Below are positions 24,763-32,007 of a stretch of DNA of 64,000 nucleotides, piece after piece. Source of the DNA: Sporobacter sp963663605 (GTDB taxonomy: Bacteria > Bacillota > Clostridia > Oscillospirales > Oscillospiraceae); the NCBI GenBank assembly GCA_963663605.2, contig CAXXVF010000002.1, forward strand, positions 2,108,001 through 2,172,000. Direction: 5' to 3'. Position 1 is the stretch's first letter. Each line of letters opens with the position of its first letter. The notes below the pieces were generated by a model. It was not told where the DNA came from and did not search any database. It was given only the letters and a program-made list of their open reading frames with translations. Made by a program: the position numbers and the translations under genes.

Positions 24763-24781
24763 GGTTCTTCCTTCCCTGAAG

Positions 24782-24832
24782 ACAAAAAAGGCCGGAGAAT
24801 GGAGGCGTGTTTCACGCCCCAATTCTCCGGCC
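24782..24832 (-). terminator. Terminator after the ICE gene at 24841
   Basis: GGCCGGAGAAT (24790-24800) pairs with ATTCTCCGGCC (24822-24832) and an inner GGCGTG/CACGCC extension; on the minus strand it is followed by CTTTTTTGTC. It ends transcription immediately after the 24841 gene. Confidence 0.85.
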
Positions 24833-24840
24833 AATGTTGC

Positions 24841-25503
24841 TTACATACTTAATTCCTGTGCCGTTCCTTTTGCCTGTCCAACCCTGTCCTGTATATCAGG
24901 GACGGCGTACTCGATTTGCGACGCGGTTTTTTCGATCAGCTTCTCCTGCTCATATGTCAGTTCATGTTCGGAATCCATAGTGTTCCGCAAGCATCGGTAT
25001 ATTTCCGTGAGCTGCTCGTCTGTAAACAATCGTTCGCACGGTACGAGTCCGGCACGTTTAGCGAAGTCCTCCTTTGCCGCTGTGTAGTTGTCAATATAAT
25101 AGTGACCCTGTCCCACGCCGGTGCCGTCGTAGTCGCGCTGCCATGTTACAAATTTGTATCCATAGCCTTTTTCTGTTTCCCGTTCGGCAAGGACAGTACC
25201 ATTAAACTCGGTAAGCAGGCGGAAGTCCTCATCCAAATCCCTTGCCTTGAGGAGAGGAGCCTTTTCTATTGCCGTCATGTATTCTCTGACCGTTTCGGCG
25301 ATAGGCGATGTCCTGTGGTAGAGCTCATCGGCATCAGGCGTCCGCAGATCGCCGGGGGCAACAAACATCTGGCTTGTAGCGCCCACGTGGCATGCGGGTA
25401 GACCGTCAAGCAGGATAGTGAGGTTGTCCTCGCGCTGGACTGTGGACTTGATTCCTTGTTTGGCGAGAATGCGGGAGAGTTCATTAAAGTATTTTCTATC
25501 CAT
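24841..25503 (-). CDS. Conserved ICE protein of unknown function
   Basis: A 220-residue acidic soluble protein. It begins MDRKYFNELSRILAKQGIKS and includes YHRTSPIAETVREYMTAIE, LLTEFNGTVLAERE and FTDEQLTEIYRCL. I recall closely similar proteins in Clostridia ICEs, usually near the right end and annotated as hypothetical. No catalytic motif is apparent. It is the rightmost ICE gene I can support, and lies between two hairpins: a terminator after it and an attenuator-like hairpin (25528-25560) before it. An AAGGAGG site precedes the ATG. Confidence 0.68.
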   Translation of the reverse strand: MDRKYFNELSRILAKQGIKSTVQREDNLTILLDGLPACHVGATSQMFVAPGDLRTPDADELYHRTSPIAETVREYMTAIEKAPLLKARDLDEDFRLLTEFNGTVLAERETEKGYGYKFVTWQRDYDGTGVGQGHYYIDNYTAAKEDFAKRAGLVPCERLFTDEQLTEIYRCLRNTMDSEHELTYEQEKLIEKTASQIEYAVPDIQDRVGQAKGTAQELSM

Positions 25504-25527
25504 ATAAAAACCTCCTTAAAAACAAAT

Positions 25528-25560
25528 AGGCCGGGGTTCCGTTTAACAGAATCCCGGCCT
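25528..25560 (-). terminator. Terminator-like hairpin in the leader of the 24841 gene
   Basis: AGGCCGGGATTC and GAACCCCGGCCT pair with one mismatch around a 9-base loop; on the minus strand TTTGTTTTTA follows. It ends 25 bases before the start codon, so it could attenuate this gene or stop transcription coming from the right. Confidence 0.55.
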
Positions 25561-25814
25561 GATATTGTGGTGCTCCTTATATAATTTCGTTATGTGAGAA
25601 ACGATTGGTTCGCAACTCAAAGAGCTGAGCACCCATGTTTTGCACTTTTTCCCCCGAAAACGAGGCAACTGATGAACGCCGCCTTGTTTATCCCTCTGGC
25701 GCTCTTTTTCGCAGCTTGATCGGCGGGGCAATACAGCACAATGCACAAACGGATGCGAACCGAGTGTTTCCGATGTTTACGGCAGACGTTCTCGGTTTCG
25801 CGCTGTCCCGGAAA
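25561..25814. other. Non-coding stretch, probable right edge of the ICE
   Basis: About 250 bp without a credible gene on either strand. It holds the region where the element should meet the chromosome. No integrase and no copy of the tRNA 3' end could be seen, so the exact attachment site is not defined here. Confidence 0.4.
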
Positions 25815-25849
25815 TAAAAAAAGCCAGCAAACCCTTGTGTTTACTGACT
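25815..25849 (-). terminator. Terminator of the tRNA-Ala gene
   Basis: An 11-bp stem AGTCAGTAAAC/GTTTGCTGGCT (with G-U pairs), loop ACAAGG, followed on the minus strand by TTTTTTT. It begins five bases after the tRNA CCA end. Confidence 0.88.
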
Positions 25850-25853
25850 TTCT

Positions 25854-25929
25854 TGGTGGAGACGAAGAGGATCGAACTCTCGACCTTACGGATGCGAACC
25901 GTACGCTCTCCCAGCTGAGCTACGCCCCC
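25854..25929 (-). tRNA. tRNA-Ala (anticodon CGC)
   Basis: A 76-nt minus-strand tRNA with encoded CCA. Acceptor GGGGGCG pairs with CGTCTCC; the D-arm reads GCTCAGCTGGGAGAGC; the anticodon stem TACGG/CCGTA encloses loop TTCGCAT with anticodon CGC; the T-arm reads AGAGTTCGATCCTCT. It sits beside the ICE, whose last gene is 350 bp away, with the tRNA 3' end facing the element, as in tRNA-targeted integration. The promoter is 470 bp upstream, beyond the tandem repeats. Confidence 0.95.
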
Positions 25930-26349
25930 ATTTTGTGAATATTGCACAAATTTGCTTGTTTTCACCCTTGCGTGAAATGAGTCATTTCGGGTGTCGCTGT
26001 CGGAACTATCGGACTGATATCGGGGCCTGCTTTACGCTTCGCTTGCTCTCCCAGCTGAGCTACGCCCCCATTTTGTGAATATTGCACAAATTTGCTTGTT
26101 TTCACCCTTGCGTGAAATGAGTCATTTCGGGTGTCGCTGTCGGAACTATCGGACTGATATCGGGGCCTGCTTTACGCTTCGCTTGCTCTCCCAGCTGAGC
26201 TACGCCCCCATTTTGTGAATATTGCACAAATTTGCTTGTTTTCACCCTTGCGTGAAATGAGTCATTTCGGGTGTCGCTGTCGGAACTATCGGACTGATAT
26301 CGGGGCCTGCTTTACGCTTCGCTTGCTCTCCCAGCTGAGCTACGCCCCC
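25905..26349. repeat. Three perfect 140-bp tandem repeats carrying the tRNA-Ala 5' part
   Basis: Units at 25905-26044, 26045-26184 and 26185-26324 are identical to one another by eye, plus a 25-bp partial fourth copy at 26325-26349. Each unit combines nucleotides 1-25 of the tRNA-Ala (acceptor 5' strand and D-arm) with a 115-bp spacer. The first tRNA copy is the one inside the complete gene; the last borders the original promoter region. The spacer contains GAAATGA-G-TCATTTC, a perfect 7-bp palindrome. Confidence 0.97.
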
Positions 26350-26398
26350 GAGCTTCTTATCACGAATCGACAAGTATCATACTTATCACGCGGAGTCG

Positions 26399-26427
26399 AT
26401 TATAGCAGATTTTATTGTCGCTGTAAA
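26399..26427 (-). promoter_or_regulatory. Promoter of the tRNA-Ala transcript
   Basis: On the minus strand TTTACA (26422-26427) and TATAAT (26399-26404) are 17 bp apart. Transcription would start near 26392 and run through the repeats into the tRNA, giving a leader of about 460 nt. Confidence 0.82.
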
Positions 26428-26514
26428 GAGAAAATGTTATAATTATATCTGCATATTTCCGTAATTGCGGTTTGAACAAACCAATGTAATAAACCTTTAA
26501 ATCCGGGAGTTAAC

Positions 26515-27195
26515 ATGGATATTCGTCTTCATGCAATCGACGCGGGCAGCGGCGAACCGCTTGTCATGCTGCACGGCAACGGAGAAAGCTCGGAATACTT
26601 TGATAAGCAAATCGATTTCTTTAAAAAGCATTACCGTGTACTGGCTGTCGACACGCGTGGTCACGGCAGGTCTCCGCGCGGAACGGGCCCATTTACGCTG
26701 ATACGTTTTGCCGATGATCTCAAAGCCTTCTTAGACGGTCTGAATATCGGCCTGGCAAACATCCTCGGTTTCAGTGACGGCGGCAATATCGCACTCATTT
26801 TTGCGCTTAAATATCCCGGAAGCGTCAGCCGTCTTGTTTTGAACGGCGCGAATCTGCGCCCGCTCGGCCTTAAGCTGAGCGTGCTTTTGCAGATCTGTCT
26901 CAGCTGGTGCGCTGCCGCACTGTGCGCGCCGTTTCATAAAAGCGCCGTGCCTAAAAAGGAGCTTTTGTCTCTTATGCTGGCAGAGCCGCATATTAACGCA
27001 TCCGCGCTGCAGCGCATCCGTGTACCTGCACTCGTCATTGCCGGCAGCCGCGACATGATCCGCCAAAGGCATACGGAAAAAATCTGCCGTAATCTGAAAA
27101 AAGGCCGTCTTGTTATCCTGGACGGTTCACACTTCATAGCTTCTGAAAACAGCGCGCTGTTCAATGACATCGTTTATCGGTTCTTATGTGATTAA
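26515..27195 (+). CDS. Alpha/beta-fold hydrolase
   Basis: A 226-residue cytoplasmic serine hydrolase. The catalytic triad is visible: Ser87 in GFSDGGN, Asp180 in GSRDMI and His206 in DGSHFI. The oxyanion-loop motif is HGNGESSEYF (residues 20-29) and the RGHGRS motif follows at 49-53. The lid region around residues 115-160 is short. It reads divergently from the tRNA-Ala promoter and is preceded by GGGAG. Substrate is unknown; the family includes esterases, lipases and haloperoxidase-like enzymes. It is not evidently linked to a neighbouring pathway. Confidence 0.87.
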   Translation: MDIRLHAIDAGSGEPLVMLHGNGESSEYFDKQIDFFKKHYRVLAVDTRGHGRSPRGTGPFTLIRFADDLKAFLDGLNIGLANILGFSDGGNIALIFALKYPGSVSRLVLNGANLRPLGLKLSVLLQICLSWCAAALCAPFHKSAVPKKELLSLMLAEPHINASALQRIRVPALVIAGSRDMIRQRHTEKICRNLKKGRLVILDGSHFIASENSALFNDIVYRFLCD

Positions 27196-27659
27196 CGCGG
27201 CTCGAGATATTACACTTTGTATAATTAGTTTTGTCTCGTATTCAGCATCGGCGAATATAGTAATTTTTTTCCATTTTTCTTCGCCATACGTTAATAACAT
27301 CCGCTATATTTCTGTGTTAAGTTTTTGTAAAATCGACGGTTTTTTCGGCATTTTGCACGTCCGGCGAACTCATTTTCGTTTACGTAAATACTCCGTCCCG
27401 CTATCTCTACAGAAAGTTATTCACAATATCCACAGCTTTATCCACAAGCATAATATCAAGCAGCAGCAATTACATCGATCTATTATTCCATAGTTTTACA
27501 TTCGCGCGGCGGTTAAGTACGCATCGGCGCGGCGTTGTTTTTTAATTGACATAACAACAACGCCTTGGCAATAACATGTAATTGTCTCTTCAGGCAAATA
27601 AGACAGGGCAATAATTCGATATCTGCTGAAAACATACAGCCGATAAAAAGCCTATATCA
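27196..27659. other. AT-rich non-coding stretch with DnaA boxes
   Basis: About 460 bp between convergent genes without a credible reading frame. The left half is AT-rich with T-tracts; the right half contains the cluster of three DnaA-type boxes and, near 27530-27565, a 9-bp inverted repeat (GGCGTTGTT/AACAACGCC). Confidence 0.6.
27417..27446 (+). promoter_or_regulatory. Cluster of three DnaA boxes
   Basis: TTATTCACA (27417-27425), ATATCCACA (27426-27434) and TTATCCACA (27438-27446) stand in the same orientation. The first and third match the consensus TTATNCACA exactly; the middle one has one mismatch. No dnaA or dnaN gene is nearby. Confidence 0.65.
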
Positions 27660-28676
27660 TTAAAAATAAGGCTGCGCGGCATCCATAGTGGCGTACGCAT
27701 TGAGTTCCATTCCGGCTCGTCTGCCGCCCAGATATTCATAGTATGCCTGACATCCGATCATCGCACCATTGTCTCCGCACAAACCCAGCGGCGGAATGAA
27801 CAGCATTTTCCCCGATTGGGATGATGCTTTTTTGAAATCTGCACGGATGCGTGAGTTAGCGGCCACGCCGCCGGCAACCACGATTTTATCATAACCGAGT
27901 TCTTCTGCCGCCTGTATTGTCCGGGGTACAAGCGTATCGCTGACAGCTCCGGCAAAGCTCGCCGCCAGCGACGTTTTATCAAGTTTTTGCCCTTTTTGCT
28001 CTGCGTTGTGTACGATATTTACAACAGCCGTTTTCAGGCCGGAAAAAGACATGTCATACGGACGGCCGTCTATTTTCGAGCGCGGCAAATCGAATGCGGT
28101 ATCGTCGCCGCCCTGTGACAATTCGTCCAGTGGACGGCCGCCCGGATACGGCAGACCCAGAACCCGCGCGACTTTGTCGAAGCATTCCCCCGCCGCGTCG
28201 TCACAGGTCGACCCGATTATTTTAATATCCGTATGTCCGCGTACGTCTGCGAGCAGGCTGTTCCCGCCGGATACAATCAGCGATAAAAACGGCGGCTCCA
28301 GCTCCGGATACGCGATATAGTTTGCTGCAATATGTCCCCTGATATGATGCACCGGTATGAGCGGGACCCCGAGCGACAGCGCCAGGCCTTTGGCAAAATT
28401 AACGCCGACTAAAAGCGCCCCGATCAGGCCGGGAGCGTATGTGACGGCGACAGCGTCGATCTCTTCTTTTTTTATCCCGGCTTCTTCGAGCGCGCTGTCG
28501 GTCAGTCGGACAATAACTGCAATATGATTTCGCGAAGCGATCTCCGGTACAACGCCGCCGTATAGCGCATGCATATCCGCCTGAGAAAAAATCACGTCGG
28601 CAAGGACCTCCCGGCCGTTTCTTGTAACGGCGACGGCCGTCTCGTCACAGGATGTTTCAACAGATAATATGATCAT
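27660..28676 (-). CDS. tsaD: tRNA N6-adenosine threonylcarbamoyltransferase TsaD
   Basis: Transfers the threonylcarbamoyl group to A37 of tRNAs that read ANN codons, in a complex with TsaB and TsaE. The 338-residue protein has the metal-binding motif HxxxH at His111 and His115 in HHIRGH, the ASKA-fold start ILSVETSCDETAVAV, and KIVVAGGVAANS near the C-terminus. Length equals the usual bacterial TsaD. It ends with rimI-polA on the same strand: rimI stops 10 bases upstream of its start. TsaB is not encoded in this neighbourhood, although in many Firmicutes tsaB-rimI-tsaD are adjacent. Confidence 0.97.
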   Translation of the reverse strand: MIILSVETSCDETAVAVTRNGREVLADVIFSQADMHALYGGVVPEIASRNHIAVIVRLTDSALEEAGIKKEEIDAVAVTYAPGLIGALLVGVNFAKGLALSLGVPLIPVHHIRGHIAANYIAYPELEPPFLSLIVSGGNSLLADVRGHTDIKIIGSTCDDAAGECFDKVARVLGLPYPGGRPLDELSQGGDDTAFDLPRSKIDGRPYDMSFSGLKTAVVNIVHNAEQKGQKLDKTSLAASFAGAVSDTLVPRTIQAAEELGYDKIVVAGGVAANSRIRADFKKASSQSGKMLFIPPLGLCGDNGAMIGCQAYYEYLGGRRAGMELNAYATMDAAQPYF

Positions 28677-28685
28677 AAGTCACCT

Positions 28686-29135
28686 TCAATACCCAACGGG
28701 CATATTCAAAACCATTATCACGGCGTTCTCAACCGGATTCGTGTAATATTTCTTACGAACGCCGCTGCATGAGAAGCCGTGCTTTTCGTAAAACCGGACA
28801 GCCGCTTCGTTGCTTTCCCGAACCTCCAGGTAAACGGCGGCAACGCCGTTTTGCGCGCAAAACGCCAGCGCGCCGTCTAAAAGGCGGCTGCCGATACCCG
28901 ACCGCCGGTATCCGCCGGCGGCAGCTATCTGAAAAAGCTCCGCCTCTCCGGAGATGAGACGCAGTATGCAAAACCCGAGCGCTTTATCGTCTTCGACGGC
29001 TATGCCGAAAAACACATCGTCGCGCCCTGTTTCATTTATAAGCGCATCTTTCGACCATGCAGGCTCAAACGACGTCCGTTCGATTTCAAGTATTGCGGGG
29101 ATATGCCTCAGCTGCGCCTGTACGATCTCAATCAT
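28686..29135 (-). CDS. rimI: Ribosomal protein S18-alanine N-acetyltransferase RimI
   Basis: A 149-residue GNAT-family acetyltransferase that modifies the N-terminal alanine of ribosomal protein S18 (family knowledge). The acetyl-CoA pyrophosphate loop RRSGIGSRLL is at about residues 76-85, and YLEVRESNEAAVRFYEKHGF near residue 100-119 is the family hallmark. It overlaps the polA stop by four bases and lies 10 bases from tsaD, the usual linkage of rimI and tsaD. A generic GNAT enzyme is the alternative, but linkage and length favour RimI. Confidence 0.92.
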   Translation of the reverse strand: MIEIVQAQLRHIPAILEIERTSFEPAWSKDALINETGRDDVFFGIAVEDDKALGFCILRLISGEAELFQIAAAGGYRRSGIGSRLLDGALAFCAQNGVAAVYLEVRESNEAAVRFYEKHGFSCSGVRKKYYTNPVENAVIMVLNMPVGY

Positions 29136-31768
29136 TTGGCATCATACCAGCTTTTGCCCGCATGCGCCTCGGCGGTCATCGGAACGGAAATGTCCACGAC
29201 GTTTTCCATTTCTTCCTTTAGGAGCTTCATTGCGGTTTCCGCCTCGCCTTCGGGGCATTCCACAATCAGTTCATCGTGCACCTGCAGGATCAGCCGCGCC
29301 ATAAGCCCCTCTTTTTTCAGCCGCTTATGGGTGGAAACCATGGCAAGCTTAATGATATCGGCCGCCGTTCCCTGCAGGGGTGTATTCCGAGCCGCCCGTT
29401 CACCGAAGGCGCGTACATTGTGGTTAGCGGATTTCAGCTCCGGGAGATATCGGCGGCGTCCGAAAAGCGTTGTCACAAAACGGTCTTTTTTGGCCTGTTC
29501 GATGATATCGTTCATATAAGCGCGCACACTGCTGTACCTGGCAAAATAGCTGTCGATATATGTTTTGGCCTCGGCTACCGTTACGCCGATATCCTGAGAC
29601 AGTGAAAACGCAGATATCCCGTATACGATCCCAAAGTTGACGGCTTTGGCACGCGATCGCATGAGCGGCGTGACGTCCCCGGGCGCGACGCCAAAGACCT
29701 GCGCGGCCGTAGCCGCGTGGATATCCCCGCCGCTTTTAAACGTCTCCAGCATGGTCTTGTCGCCGGCGAAGTGCGCCAAAAGCCGCAGTTCGATCTGCGA
29801 GTAATCGGCATCCACCAAAACGTTCCCGGCGCCGGCGATGAACATCTTTCGGAGTTCGCCGCCCACTTCTTTACGGATGGGTATATTCTGAAGATTCGGC
29901 TCGGTGGAAGACAACCGCCCTGTGGCCGTTACCGTCATCTGAAAGCGCGTATGGATGCGGCCGTCCGGCGCAATAACTTTCATCAGCCCGTCGGCATAAG
30001 TGCTTTTGAGTTTTGACAGCTCCCGGTAGTTCATGATCTGCCGGATGATCGGATGCTTATCAAGCAGGTATTCAAGTACATCGATATTGGTGGAATAGCC
30101 TGTCTTGGTCTTTTTAGGGGCGGGCAGCATCAATTTTTCAAACAGAATCACGCCGAGCTGCTTTGGCGAATTTATATTGAATTCCTCACCGGCCAGATCA
30201 TATATGGCCATTTCCAGTTTGGTAATCTTTCCTGACAGCATTTCCCCGAACGCATTGAGCGCCTGTTTGTCGACCAGAAAACCCGTGTTTTCCATGTCGG
30301 CCAAAACGGGGCACAACGGCAGTTCAACTTTTTCAAAGAGGCTATCCATCCCAAGCTCATGAAGTTTGGGTTCCAGCGTTTCGTAAAGCAGGGCGACGGC
30401 GGCGGCCTCCTGAACAAGATTTTTGATTGCTCCTGTATTGTCCAGCAGGGAGATCTGTCCGTTTTCATCCTCCGGTGAACCAATGTTTAAACCGCAGTAC
30501 GTTTGAGCAAGTTTCGGCAGGTCATAAGATTTATCCGTCGGGGATAATAAATACGCCGCCAGCGCCGTATCGAAAACCCAATCGTCCGACTCTATGTTCA
30601 TTTCAAGAAGCCGGCGCTCGGCATCCTTGATATCATGGCCCGCTTTTTTGACGCCGCTTTTCATGATCCGCCGCAAAACGTCTTCGTATCCGTCCGTGAC
30701 GCCCTTTTGCAGCACATAACAGATCTTGTTTAAGCTGTCTGCGACGGCGGCCGTTTCAATACCTTCATCAAAATGTACAACTGCCCACGGCGTTTCGCGC
30801 AGCTCATTTTCCATATCGGAAGCGTCCTGCGCCGTGACGACGGTTTTTTGGACATAGTCAGCCTCAAGAGCTTCCGGGGCGGTTACCTGTCCCCCGGGAG
30901 GCTTCAGTCCGAATTTATCCGTAAGCTTTGAAAACTCAAGCTTTGAAAACAACGCATAAAGCGCGTCGTTATCAACTTCACGGCGCTTTGTGTCCTCCGG
31001 TGAAAACGTGATCGGCACGTCCCTGTAGATGGTCGCCAGCCGATAGGACATATCGGCCGCCTCGCGCCCGTTCGTCAGTTTGTTTTTAACATTGTCTTTC
31101 ACGTCGAGCGTTTCCAGAGTATCATAAATCTCACGGACGGTGCCGAAACGGCGCACGAGGTCGAGCGCCGTTTTTTCGCCCACGCCGGCAACGCCGGGGA
31201 TATTGTCCGACGGGTCGCCCATGAGCGCTTTCAGATCGACCATTTTAATCGGCTCAAAGCCGTATTCTTCGATGAACAGCTCGGGCGTATACGCCTTTGT
31301 TTCAGACTGGCCCATACGTGTTTTGACATGCCGGACACGCGTCAAATCGCTCACAAGCTGCAGGCTGTCCTTGTCGCCGGTAACAACGACGCACTCCCAT
31401 CCCGTGTCCTCGCATTTTTGGCTGATCGTGCCGATGAGGTCATCGGCCTCCCAGCCGGCCAGCTCATACCGGGATATATGCATCGCATCGAGCACTTCTT
31501 TTAAGATCGGCATCTGGACGGCCAGCTCGTCCGGCATGGGCTTGCGCTGCGCTTTATAGGCGTCATACTGCTCATGGCGGAAAGTCGGCGCGGGCAGATC
31601 AAAGCACACGCAGGCGGCGTCCGGCGTCTCTTCGCCGAGGAGCTTGAGGAGTATGTTCAAAAAACCGTATACGGCATTCGTCGGCGTACCGTCTTTCGTT
31701 GACAGGTGCCGGATGCCGTAAAACGCCCGGTTGATGATGCTGTTGCCGTCGAGCACCATGAGTTTCAT
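29132..31768 (-). CDS. polA: DNA polymerase I
   Basis: An 878-residue polymerase for lagging-strand maturation and repair. Domains in order: 5'-3' exonuclease (about residues 1-290, LMVLDGNSIINRAFYGI), a 3'-5' exonuclease-like domain (about 300-470) and the polymerase (480-878). Polymerase motifs are present: A with DADYSQIELRLL (about residue 652), B with AKAVNFGIVYGIS, and C with VHDE (about 829). The proofreading motif FDTET is not seen; the corresponding strand reads WAVVHFDEGIETAAV, so proofreading is probably lost as in other Firmicutes. I choose the start giving MKLMVLDGN by family comparison; ATGs 12 bases and further upstream exist. Confidence 0.97.
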   Translation of the reverse strand: MKLMVLDGNSIINRAFYGIRHLSTKDGTPTNAVYGFLNILLKLLGEETPDAACVCFDLPAPTFRHEQYDAYKAQRKPMPDELAVQMPILKEVLDAMHISRYELAGWEADDLIGTISQKCEDTGWECVVVTGDKDSLQLVSDLTRVRHVKTRMGQSETKAYTPELFIEEYGFEPIKMVDLKALMGDPSDNIPGVAGVGEKTALDLVRRFGTVREIYDTLETLDVKDNVKNKLTNGREAADMSYRLATIYRDVPITFSPEDTKRREVDNDALYALFSKLEFSKLTDKFGLKPPGGQVTAPEALEADYVQKTVVTAQDASDMENELRETPWAVVHFDEGIETAAVADSLNKICYVLQKGVTDGYEDVLRRIMKSGVKKAGHDIKDAERRLLEMNIESDDWVFDTALAAYLLSPTDKSYDLPKLAQTYCGLNIGSPEDENGQISLLDNTGAIKNLVQEAAAVALLYETLEPKLHELGMDSLFEKVELPLCPVLADMENTGFLVDKQALNAFGEMLSGKITKLEMAIYDLAGEEFNINSPKQLGVILFEKLMLPAPKKTKTGYSTNIDVLEYLLDKHPIIRQIMNYRELSKLKSTYADGLMKVIAPDGRIHTRFQMTVTATGRLSSTEPNLQNIPIRKEVGGELRKMFIAGAGNVLVDADYSQIELRLLAHFAGDKTMLETFKSGGDIHAATAAQVFGVAPGDVTPLMRSRAKAVNFGIVYGISAFSLSQDIGVTVAEAKTYIDSYFARYSSVRAYMNDIIEQAKKDRFVTTLFGRRRYLPELKSANHNVRAFGERAARNTPLQGTAADIIKLAMVSTHKRLKKEGLMARLILQVHDELIVECPEGEAETAMKLLKEEMENVVDISVPMTAEAHAGKSWYDAK

Positions 31769-31913
31769 TTGGCAGGTCATTCCTCTCCGCATTATTCCCG
31801 TGCGCAAACAGACTGACAGACTACCGTTATGCGCAACAACTGATATTATATCACGGTATCATTATGTTTGTCATATATCCGGAAATTAAAGACCATAACC
31901 AATACGCCTTCAT

Positions 31914-31948
31914 TAAAAAAGAAGCAGGATGCTTTGGTATCCTGCTTC
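31914..31948 (-). terminator. Terminator after the polysaccharide deacetylase gene
   Basis: GAAGCAGGAT (31921-31930) pairs with ATCCTGCTTC (31939-31948), loop of eight bases, with TTTTTT on the minus strand. Confidence 0.88.
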
Positions 31949-32007
31949 AATGTATGTATAACTGTATTATTTTTAACACATGATTGTTCAGCTGATGCGC
32001 CCGTTTT

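Noticed and set aside
25905..26349. CRISPR-like array
   Set aside because: The units are contiguous 140-bp tandem repeats without variable spacers, and part of each unit is tRNA sequence; no cas genes are near.
26325..26349. Second tRNA-Ala gene next to the promoter
   Set aside because: Only nucleotides 1-25 of the tRNA are present; the anticodon and T-arm are missing, so it cannot be a functional gene.
26215..26442. Plus-strand frame through the tandem repeats
   Set aside because: It reads antisense tRNA and spacer sequence, has no ribosome binding site, and repeats itself with the unit.
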